Origin: Streptomyces sp. DH41
GTDB taxonomy: Bacteria > Actinomycetota > Actinomycetes > Streptomycetales > Streptomycetaceae
DNA length: 64,000 bases
Assembly (NCBI RefSeq): GCF_029813785.1
Contig: NZ_JARVKY010000013.1
Location: forward strand, 124,001 to 188,000
Direction: 5' to 3'
The notes under the pieces were generated by a model. The model worked only from the letters and a program-made list of their open reading frames with translations, did no database searches and had not been told where the DNA came from. The position numbers and the translations under genes were made by a program. This document shows positions 51,057 through 60,466 of the stretch, one piece after another (position 1 is the first letter of the stretch; the number at the start of each line of letters is the position of its first letter).

Positions 51057-51545
51057 TCAGCCCGTCGTGCCGGCCGGTGCCCCGTCGCCGGGGTTCACGT
51101 CCCGCAGCAGGCAGGTCAGCCGGGCGGTGCACACGCGGCGGTCCTGGTCGTCGCTGATCACGATCTCGTACGTCGCCGTCGACCGGCCCCGGTGCACCGG
51201 CGTGGCCACCCCGGTGACCAGACCGGAGCGGGCCCCGCGGTGGTGGGTGCAGTTCAGGTCGACACCGACGGCGATCTTGGAGCTGCCGCCGTGCAGCATC
51301 GAGCCGACCGAGCCGAGCGTCTCGGCCAGCACCGCCGAGGCGCCGCCGTGCAGCAGCCCGTACGGCTGGGTGTTGCCCTCCACCGGCATGGTGCCGACGA
51401 CACGGTCGGCCGACGCCTCGATGATCTGGACGCCCATGCGCGTCCCGAGGTGTCCGGCGGAGAAGAGCGCGGGCAGGTCGACGCCGAACGCGGCGTACTC
51501 GTCGATGACCTCCTGCGGGAACTGCACCTGCTGCTGCTCGCCCAT
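51057..51545 (-). CDS. PaaI-type hotdog-fold thioesterase
   Basis: A 162-residue cytoplasmic acyl-CoA thioesterase. The active-site loop QPYGLLHGGASAVLAETLGSVGS contains the HGG motif and the catalytic acid. VDLNCTHHRGARSGLVTGVATPVHRGRSTATYEIVI is the beta-sheet core of the hotdog fold. Its likely substrates are aromatic or medium-chain acyl-CoAs. A perfect 9+9-bp palindrome 65 bp upstream may be its operator. It follows the FdhF-like gene on the same strand after a gap of 79 bp. Confidence 0.88.
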   Translation of the reverse strand: MGEQQQVQFPQEVIDEYAAFGVDLPALFSAGHLGTRMGVQIIEASADRVVGTMPVEGNTQPYGLLHGGASAVLAETLGSVGSMLHGGSSKIAVGVDLNCTHHRGARSGLVTGVATPVHRGRSTATYEIVISDDQDRRVCTARLTCLLRDVNPGDGAPAGTTG

Positions 51546-51609
51546 GGGCCGGCTCCGTTCGTTGCTCCGTCTGCCTGACTCGCCGGTCGGCCCGGTGCGG
51601 CCGGCGGCT

Positions 51610-51624
51610 CGACTGAGCAAACGC

Positions 51625-51631
<7 letters not shown>
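51610..51631 (-). promoter_or_regulatory. Perfect palindrome, candidate TetR-family operator
   Basis: CGACTGAGC and GCTCAGTCG flank a 4-nt centre (AAAC). The form TGAGC-n4-GCTCA is common among TetR-family operators. It lies 65 bp upstream of the thioesterase and contains the stop codon of the FdhF-like gene. A hairpin role in termination is also possible. Confidence 0.5.
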
Positions 51632-53904
<2,273 letters not shown>

Positions 53905-54070
53905 CGCGCGCTCCTTCGCGTACACGTGTGAGGTACGTCTCCGATCCTCGCACGCCCCGCCGGCACCGAGGACGGCCGGGCGGGCCGGGGTGCGGTGGCG
54001 GTGGCCGCGGCGGGGGAGGGCCGCGCCCATGCCACCGGTGAGCGCGGGGCGGAGTGTCAGTGGTCCGTGG

Positions 54071-54084
54071 CAGGATCGGGGACG
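54071..54084 (+). promoter_or_regulatory. Candidate -10 box of a leaderless polA transcript
   Basis: CAGGAT (54071-54076) lies 7 nt before the polA GTG, which matches the leaderless spacing seen elsewhere in the window. GGGGA directly before the GTG is too close to act as a ribosome binding site. Confidence 0.35.
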
Positions 54085-56810
54085 TGGCCAAGACAGCAGC
54101 GAAGAAGACCGACAGCACCTCCGGCGGCGGCCGTCCGCGCCTGATGCTCATGGACGGGCACTCACTGGCGTACCGCGCGTTCTTCGCGCTGCCCGCGGAG
54201 AATTTCACGACCGCGACGGGGCAGCCGACCAATGCGATCTACGGCTTCGCGTCGATGCTGGCCAACACGCTGCGTGACGAGGCGCCCACGCACTTCGCGG
54301 TGGCGTTCGACGTCTCCCGCAAGACGTGGCGGTCCGAGGAGTTCACGGAGTACAAGGCGAACCGCTCCAAGACCCCGGACGAGTTCAAGGGCCAGGTCGA
54401 GCTGATCGGCGAGCTTCTCGACGCGATGCGGGTCTCCCGTTTCGCCGTCGAGGGCTTCGAGGCGGACGACGTGATCGCCACGCTCGCCACGCAGGCCGAG
54501 GCCGAGGGTTTCGACGTGCTGATCGTCACCGGCGACCGGGACTCCTTCCAGCTGGTCAGCGAGCACACCACGGTCCTGTATCCGACCAAGGGTGTCTCCG
54601 AGCTGACCCGGTTCACGCCGGAGAAGGTCTTCGAGAAGTACGGGCTGACCCCCTCCCAGTACCCCGACTTCGCCGCGCTGCGCGGCGACCCGTCCGACAA
54701 CCTGCCGGGTATCCCGGGTGTCGGCGAGAAGACGGCCGCGAAGTGGATCAATCAGTTCGGGTCGTTCGCGGAGCTGGTCGAGCGCGTCGAGGAGGTCAAG
54801 GGCAAGGCCGGGCAGAATCTGCGCGACCACCTGGAGTCCGTCAAGCTCAACCGCCGGCTCACCGAGCTGGAGCGGCGGGTCGAGCTGCCGAAGGCGGTCA
54901 CCGACCTGGAGCGGCCCGCGTACGACCGCAAGGGCGTCGCGGTGATCCTGGACACCCTGGAGATCCGCAATCCCTCTCTGCGGGAGCGGCTCTTCGCCGT
55001 CGATCCCGGGGCCGAGGAGGCCGAGGAGACGCCGGTCGTGGCGGACGGCGTGGAGCTGGACGGCACGGTGCTGGGCACGGGCGAAGTGGCCGGCTGGCTC
55101 GCCGAGCACGGCACGCGGCCCCTCGGTGTCGCCACGGTCGACACCTGGGCGCTGGGCACCGGTTCGGTAGCCGAGGTCGCGCTCGCCGCGTCCGACGGCA
55201 AGGCCGCCTGGTTCGACCCGTCCGAGCTGGACGAGGCCGACGAGACGGCGTTCGCGGCCTGGCTGTCCGACGCGGACCGGCCGAAGGTCTTGCACAACGC
55301 CAAGGGCGCCATGCGTGTCTTCGCCGAGCACGGCTGGAGCGTCGCCGGCGTGGGCATGGACACCGCGCTCGCCGCGTACCTGGTCAAGCCGGGCCGCCGC
55401 TCCTTCGACCTGGACGCGCTGTCCCTGGAGTACCTGCACCGCGAGCTGGCCCCCGCCGCCGCGGCCGACGGCCAGTTGGCCTTCGGTGCGGACGAGGGTG
55501 CCGAGGCCGAGGCGCTGATGGTGCAGGCCCGCGCGATCCTCGATCTGGGCGAGGCCTTCGAGGGCCGCCTGGCCGACGTCGGCGCCGCGGACCTGCTGCG
55601 CGACATGGAGCTGCCCACGTCCGCGCTGCTGGCCCGCATGGAGCGGCACGGCATCGCGGCCGACCGGGCCCATCTGGAGGCCATGGAGCAGATGTTCGCG
55701 GGCGCCGTGCAGCAGGCGGTGAAGGAGGCGCACGCCGCGGCCGGACGCGAGTTCAACCTGGGCTCGCCCAAGCAGCTCCAGGAAGTCCTCTTCGGCGAGC
55801 TGAATCTTCCCAAGACCAAGAAGACCAAGACCGGTTACACCACCGACGCCGACGCCCTGGCCTGGCTCGCGGCCCAGACCGAGAACGAACTGCCGGTGAT
55901 CATGCTCCGTCACCGTGAGCAGGCCAAGCTGCGCGTCACGGTCGAGGGCCTGATCAAGACGATCGCCGCGGACGGCCGCATCCACACCACGTTCAACCAG
56001 ACGGTCGCCGCGACCGGCCGCCTCTCGTCCACGGACCCGAATCTGCAGAACATCCCGGTCCGCACGGACGAGGGCCGTGCGATCCGCCGCGGCTTCGTCG
56101 TCGGCGAGGGCTTCGAGTCCCTGATGACGGCCGACTACAGTCAGATCGAGCTGCGGGTCATGGCCCATCTGTCGGAGGACGAGGGCCTGACCGAGGCGTT
56201 CACCTCGGGCGAGGACCTGCACACCACCGCCGCCGCGCAGGTCTTCTCCGTCGAGCAGTCCGCGGTCGACGCGGAGATGCGCCGCAAGATCAAGGCCATG
56301 TCGTACGGACTGGCGTACGGCCTGTCGGCCTTCGGCCTCTCCCAGCAGCTCAACATCGAGGCCGCCGAGGCCCGCGGGCTGATGGACGCCTACTTCGAGC
56401 GGTTCGGCGGCGTACGGGACTATCTGCGCCGGGTCGTCGACGAGGCACGGGCGACGGGCTACACGGCGACCCTCTTCGGCCGCCGCCGCTACCTGCCCGA
56501 CCTCAACAGCGACAACCGCCAGCGGCGCGAGGCGGCCGAGCGCATGGCGCTGAACGCCCCGATCCAGGGCACGGCGGCCGACATCGTCAAGATCGCCATG
56601 CTCAACGTGGACAAGGCGCTGCGCGAGGCCGGTCTCGGCTCCCGGATGCTGCTCCAGGTCCACGACGAAATCGTCCTGGAGATCGCCCCCGGCGAGCGCG
56701 CGGCGGCGGAGGAACTCGTCCGCCGCGAAATGGCGGACGCGGTACGGCTCAGCGTCCCCCTGGGCGTCTCGGTGGGCGCGGGCCCGGACTGGGAGTCGGC
56801 AGCGCACTAG
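54084..56810 (+). CDS. polA: DNA polymerase I
   Basis: A 908-residue repair and Okazaki-fragment-processing polymerase. The N-terminal 5' nuclease is intact: LMLMDGHSLAYRAFFALP, VAFDVSRKTWRSEEFTEYKANR, EGFEADDVIATLA, VTGDRDSFQL and GDPSDNLPGIPGVGEKTA. The middle 3'-5' exonuclease domain lacks the D-x-E pair (GVATVDTWALG at that place), so proofreading is lost, as usual in Actinobacteria. Polymerase motifs are A (Asp684 in TADYSQIELRVMAHL), B (RRKIKAMSYGLAYG) and C (His860-Asp861-Glu862 in LQVHDEIVLE). The start GTG (VAKTAAKKTDS) is leaderless-like. Confidence 0.97.
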   Translation: MAKTAAKKTDSTSGGGRPRLMLMDGHSLAYRAFFALPAENFTTATGQPTNAIYGFASMLANTLRDEAPTHFAVAFDVSRKTWRSEEFTEYKANRSKTPDEFKGQVELIGELLDAMRVSRFAVEGFEADDVIATLATQAEAEGFDVLIVTGDRDSFQLVSEHTTVLYPTKGVSELTRFTPEKVFEKYGLTPSQYPDFAALRGDPSDNLPGIPGVGEKTAAKWINQFGSFAELVERVEEVKGKAGQNLRDHLESVKLNRRLTELERRVELPKAVTDLERPAYDRKGVAVILDTLEIRNPSLRERLFAVDPGAEEAEETPVVADGVELDGTVLGTGEVAGWLAEHGTRPLGVATVDTWALGTGSVAEVALAASDGKAAWFDPSELDEADETAFAAWLSDADRPKVLHNAKGAMRVFAEHGWSVAGVGMDTALAAYLVKPGRRSFDLDALSLEYLHRELAPAAAADGQLAFGADEGAEAEALMVQARAILDLGEAFEGRLADVGAADLLRDMELPTSALLARMERHGIAADRAHLEAMEQMFAGAVQQAVKEAHAAAGREFNLGSPKQLQEVLFGELNLPKTKKTKTGYTTDADALAWLAAQTENELPVIMLRHREQAKLRVTVEGLIKTIAADGRIHTTFNQTVAATGRLSSTDPNLQNIPVRTDEGRAIRRGFVVGEGFESLMTADYSQIELRVMAHLSEDEGLTEAFTSGEDLHTTAAAQVFSVEQSAVDAEMRRKIKAMSYGLAYGLSAFGLSQQLNIEAAEARGLMDAYFERFGGVRDYLRRVVDEARATGYTATLFGRRRYLPDLNSDNRQRREAAERMALNAPIQGTAADIVKIAMLNVDKALREAGLGSRMLLQVHDEIVLEIAPGERAAAEELVRREMADAVRLSVPLGVSVGAGPDWESAAH

Positions 56811-57099
56811 CCTCCGGCGGCTGGCGGCCGGCGGTTCGGGGCCGGGGGCGGCGGCGTGAGTCTTCGGGCCCGCGCCGTCCTCGCGGCCCACGCGGGCGTA
56901 CTCGCCGTGCCGGAGCACGGAGCACGGAGCACGGAGCACGGAGCACGGAGCGCGGGTACGGGCGCGGGCACGGAAGACGGGGCACCGCCACCACCCGGCC
57001 AACGGCCGGACGCCCCGCCCCCGCCCGCACCGCGGGCCCCGTCACTCAGGTGGCCCCCGCGGAAACGCCCCCGCTCCTGTCTCCCCTGAGGATGCGGGC
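56811..57099 (+). other. Gap after polA, no secure gene
   Basis: 289 bp containing GC-rich low-complexity sequence and a heptanucleotide repeat at 56912-56953. A short open frame reads through the repeat, but it has no ribosome binding site and no recognisable product. Confidence 0.5.
56912..56953 (+). repeat. Heptanucleotide tandem repeat GGAGCAC
   Basis: Five perfect copies of GGAGCAC (56912-56946) followed by one degenerate copy GGAGCGC. It is non-coding, 100 bp after polA. Unit lengths not divisible by three make it prone to slippage without coding constraint. Confidence 0.92.
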
Positions 57100-57516
57100 A
57101 TGGGTATACGCATGCTCCACCACCGGACGACACCGGCACGGGCAAGCACAGACGGACCCGCCCGCGTGCCACTCCTACGAGTCCCGGTCGTCGCGCCGGG
57201 CGCAAGTACCGGCCGCATCCCCGCCACCGTCACGACGGCCCTGCGCCGCACCGCGGCGGACCTCCGCCGCCGACTCGCCCACCGGGACCCGACCGCGGCC
57301 ACCTCGCGCGAGACACCCGCCTGGCGCCTGTGGGCCGACCTGGCCCGCGGCTACCTGGCGCTCGCCCTCACGCTGCTGCCGAGGCCACGCCCCGCCCACA
57401 CCTTCACCGTGTTCGTCGCGCCCGCCGACACCCTCAGCGCAGGACCCGGCGGTCCGGCTCCGTACCGACACCTCCCGGGCTTCCGGGGACCGGAGCCGGG
57501 CGGCGCCACACCCTGA
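57100..57516 (+). CDS. Hypothetical protein
   Basis: A 138-residue open frame with high third-position GC in its second half (TPAWRLWADLARGYLALAL, then TLLPRPRPAHTFTVFVAPAD). One short hydrophobic helix is possible at 86-95. GAGGATGCGGGC upstream gives a weak site. The last 83 bp overlap the convergent DUF4184 gene, where both frames stay open. No family is recognised. It may be genuine, or genuine with a different start. Confidence 0.45.
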   Translation: MGIRMLHHRTTPARASTDGPARVPLLRVPVVAPGASTGRIPATVTTALRRTAADLRRRLAHRDPTAATSRETPAWRLWADLARGYLALALTLLPRPRPAHTFTVFVAPADTLSAGPGGPAPYRHLPGFRGPEPGGATP

Positions 57517-58291
57517 CCCCCACGGCGTACAGCAGCAGCCCCGGGACGAGCCCGGCACCCGCCCCGAAGCACACCGTCGGGATCAGCTCCCAGGGCTTCG
57601 CGACCTCTCCCCAGTAGTCCCACCACCGGGTCGCCCGCTTCACCGCCCCGGCCACCGCACAGCCGCCCAGCAGCGCCCCGGCACACCACCGGTCCCGTAC
57701 CGAGAGGACCGGAACACCCAGTGGCTCCGCCCGGGGCGTCCGGCGCAGTGCCCGCGCCAGGAACACGGCGATGACGACCGCGGCCACCGCGGAACCGCCG
57801 TACTGGAGGTACCAGTAGAGCGGCGAGCCCGCGATCTCCCGGCCCAGGGCGGGGAACACCCGCATCCCCCAGCGGTCGAGGTGCGTGAACGCGTCCCACA
57901 CCACGTGTGTCAGCGCCCCCAGCACCGCCGACGCGTACCAACGCGCCACGAGGGACGGCCGCACGCGCGCACGGGCGGCCCCGCAGCGCAGCAGGGCGGC
58001 GGCGCGTCCCTGCCAGGCCCGCGGCAGCAGGGCCACCAGCGGCTCGCGGACCAGCAGCCACAGCCCCACCAGCGCCCACGCGATGATCACATCGATGGTG
58101 AAGACGCCCGGGAAGGAGTGCGTGACATCGCCGAACTCCATCGCCCCGGACAGGAAACTCGCCGCGTAGTAGGTCATGTCGGGCGCGAAGGACCCGGCGA
58201 CCAGCACGGCCGGGACCAGTCGTCCCCGGCCGGTGCCGTCGCCCCGCACGGCGGGCAGCACGGCGGCCGCATGACTGAGCGTGAAGGGCAA
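57434..58291 (-). CDS. DUF4184 membrane protein, TTG start
   Basis: A 285-residue membrane protein of the DUF4184 family. MPFTLSHAAAVLP is the family N-terminus, and VLVAGSFAPDMTYYAA and HSFPGVFTIDVIIAW are conserved blocks. LGALTHVVWDAFTHLDRWG contains the H-x-x-W-D motif reminiscent of membrane-bound metal-dependent hydrolases (YdjM/DUF457). About six helices are present. The family start coincides with a TTG codon that has GAGGAG 6 nt upstream, so TTG is very probably used. Function unknown; a phospholipase-like role is only suggested by the motif. Confidence 0.85.
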   Translation of the reverse strand: MPFTLSHAAAVLPAVRGDGTGRGRLVPAVLVAGSFAPDMTYYAASFLSGAMEFGDVTHSFPGVFTIDVIIAWALVGLWLLVREPLVALLPRAWQGRAAALLRCGAARARVRPSLVARWYASAVLGALTHVVWDAFTHLDRWGMRVFPALGREIAGSPLYWYLQYGGSAVAAVVIAVFLARALRRTPRAEPLGVPVLSVRDRWCAGALLGGCAVAGAVKRATRWWDYWGEVAKPWELIPTVCFGAGAGLVPGLLLYAVGVRVWRRPAPVPGSPGGVGTEPDRRVLR

Positions 58292-58530
58292 CGAAACTCC
58301 TCATATGGCCAACTGGTGAAAATCGGGCACGAACGGGTGCCCGCGCAAAGCAAGTTGTCGTAGGGTCGCCTGCGGCACCGTACTGGTCGAACAGACGAAC
58401 AACACGCCCGGAAAGTTGCGGTGCAACCATCGCCCCGGACCGGTCGTCACAACAGGGCGGGTACCGCGGACGAGACAGCCGAGGGCCGACGGATACGGAC
58501 GCGCGGGCGTCCACGGGAGGGGTTCACTCT

Positions 58531-60342
58531 ATGGTGGCGCACTTCGACAGGAGACTCCGCAAGGCGGCGGTCACCACCACCGTGGCGGCGGTCGCGGTCG
58601 CGGCCCTGTCCGCGTCCCAGGCTCCCAACGTGACGGCCGACTCCCACGGCAGACAGACCACCGCCGACAACGCGCCCGCGTCCGACACGCCCCCCTCTCA
58701 GAGCGCCACCGGCAACTCGCCGTACTACACGGACCTGCCGCCGCTCAAGAGTCCGAGCCCCGCACCCACCATCGGCACCCCCGCCTCCCGGGGCACGTCC
58801 GAGGCGGGCATTCCCGCGACCGTCCTCGACGCCTACAAGAAGGCCGAGACGGAGCTGCGCCGGTCCAAGCCCGGCTGCAACCTGCCCTGGCAACTCCTCG
58901 CGGCCATCGGCAAGGTGGAATCGGGCCAGGCCCGCGGCGGTCGCGTCACCGCCGACGGCACCACCACCAGCCCCATCATCGGCCCCCAGCTCGACGGCAA
59001 CGGCTTCGCGCTCATCAAGGACACCGACAACGGCGTCCACGACGGCAACAGCAGCTACGACAACGCCGTCGGCCCCATGCAGTTCATCCCCTCCACCTGG
59101 GCGTGGGCGAGCCGTGACGGCAACGGTGACGGCAAGGAAGACCCCAACAACATCTACGACGCCGCGCTCGCCGCCGGCCACTACCTGTGCCGCTTCGGCT
59201 GGGACCTGTCCACGCAGGCCGACCTCGACAGGGCGATCCTCAGCTACAACAACTCGCAGGACTACCTGCGCACGGTCCTGTCGTGGCTGGAGCACTACCG
59301 CAAGGGCACCCACGAGATCCCGGACGGCACCGGCACGCTGCCCGTGGACCGCAGTGACGACGGCACCGACGTGACCGGGCCCAGTCCCTCGCCCGGCGGA
59401 TCCGGCGCGAGCACCGTGCCCCAGACCCCCGGCACGGCGACGCCCGGCCCCGGGAAGCCGGACAAGCCCACCGAGCCCAGCGCGCCCGCCGATCCCACCA
59501 AGCCGTCGGACCCCGGCACCGGCTCCCCGAGCCCCGGACCGACCGACCCGGAGACACCGCCGCAGACCGAGACCCCGACCGACACGGTGCACCACCTGGA
59601 GAACGCCGGTGCCACGGGGCTCACCGCGATCGCGGGCGACACGTTCAGCAAGAGGATCAGCACCCGCGCCGAGACCAAGAACGGAAAGGCCGTCGGCAAG
59701 GTACGGATCCGCTTCACCGTCCTGGGCGACACGGACGCCACCTTCGCCGGCGGCGAGAAGGTCGCCGCGGTCATCACCAACGCCTCCGGAGTGGCCGTCG
59801 CGCCCGCGCTGGTGGCGGGTGAGAAGACCGGCGGGTTCACCGTGCGTGCCACCGTCGTCGGCCGCGCCGTCGCCGGCCTGGACCACAGGGCCACCGTCAC
59901 CGAACGCGTCGCCGACGCCCTCGCGCGCACCGGCGACAGCGCCCTGACCTGTACACCGGGCGGCGAGTTCGCCGACCGGGTCGCGGTGAAGGCCACGCAC
60001 AAGGGCACCGCCGCGGACAAGGTCGCCGTCACCGCCACGCTCGTCAAGTCGGTGCTCGACCCGGCCGAGAACGACAAGGGCCCCTTCTTCAAGGACGCCG
60101 ACGGTACGGCGGTCCGCACCCTGACCGGCCTGAAGACCGACGCCAAGGGACTGCTGACGCTGCCGAAGCTGTACGCGGACGACACCGCCGGCACGTTCGT
60201 GCTCCGCCTCACCACGGCGGGCGGCGCCACGCTCAACGTACAGCTGACGGTCGCCGAGGCCGAGACGGAGCCGTCACCGGCCCCGTCCACCGACGCCTCG
60301 CCCAGCCCGTCCACGGAGCCGTCGACCGAGCCCGGGGCGTAG
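58531..60342 (+). CDS. Secreted lytic transglycosylase with C-terminal beta repeats
   Basis: A 603-residue exported peptidoglycan-cleaving enzyme. Residues 1-37 are a signal peptide (DRRLRKAAVTTTVAAVAVAA, Ala-rich). Residues 92-265 form an SLT/MltB-like domain with catalytic Glu130 in LLAAIGKVESGQA, then GPQLDG, GPMQFIPSTWAWAS and LDRAILSYNNSQDYLRTVL. A Pro/Ser/Thr/Gly linker (270-345) leads to two beta-rich domains (350-580) of the filamin-like type and a Pro/Ser/Thr tail. GGGAGGGG lies about 7 nt before the ATG. TAGGGT at 58361 may be the -10 of its promoter. Roles in spore-wall remodelling are known for relatives. Confidence 0.9.
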   Translation: MVAHFDRRLRKAAVTTTVAAVAVAALSASQAPNVTADSHGRQTTADNAPASDTPPSQSATGNSPYYTDLPPLKSPSPAPTIGTPASRGTSEAGIPATVLDAYKKAETELRRSKPGCNLPWQLLAAIGKVESGQARGGRVTADGTTTSPIIGPQLDGNGFALIKDTDNGVHDGNSSYDNAVGPMQFIPSTWAWASRDGNGDGKEDPNNIYDAALAAGHYLCRFGWDLSTQADLDRAILSYNNSQDYLRTVLSWLEHYRKGTHEIPDGTGTLPVDRSDDGTDVTGPSPSPGGSGASTVPQTPGTATPGPGKPDKPTEPSAPADPTKPSDPGTGSPSPGPTDPETPPQTETPTDTVHHLENAGATGLTAIAGDTFSKRISTRAETKNGKAVGKVRIRFTVLGDTDATFAGGEKVAAVITNASGVAVAPALVAGEKTGGFTVRATVVGRAVAGLDHRATVTERVADALARTGDSALTCTPGGEFADRVAVKATHKGTAADKVAVTATLVKSVLDPAENDKGPFFKDADGTAVRTLTGLKTDAKGLLTLPKLYADDTAGTFVLRLTTAGGATLNVQLTVAEAETEPSPAPSTDASPSPSTEPSTEPGA

Positions 60343-60364
60343 ACGCGGCCACTGCCCGGACACC

Positions 60365-60402
60365 CGAGGGCGCCCCACCGCTTCGGCGGCGGGGCGCCCT
60401 CG
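60365..60402 (+). terminator. Bidirectional terminator between the transglycosylase and hrpB
   Basis: Perfect 12-bp arms (CGAGGGCGCCCC / GGGGCGCCCTCG) enclose an inner CCGC-TTCG-GCGG hairpin. It lies between convergent genes. A degenerate 16-bp direct repeat (ACTCGG-AGCTC at 60421 and 60437) follows. Confidence 0.9.
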
Positions 60403-60466
60403 TCACTCGACGCCCTCGCCACTCGGTAGCTCACCCACTCGGCAGCTCCGTCACTCCGTTACTCCG

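Noticed and set aside
58292..58530. Possible ydaO (c-di-AMP) riboswitch before the lytic transglycosylase, as known for other Streptomyces cell-wall hydrolases
   Set aside because: The conserved ydaO core segments could not be found in the 239-bp leader; only a -10-like TAGGGT and the ribosome binding site are visible.
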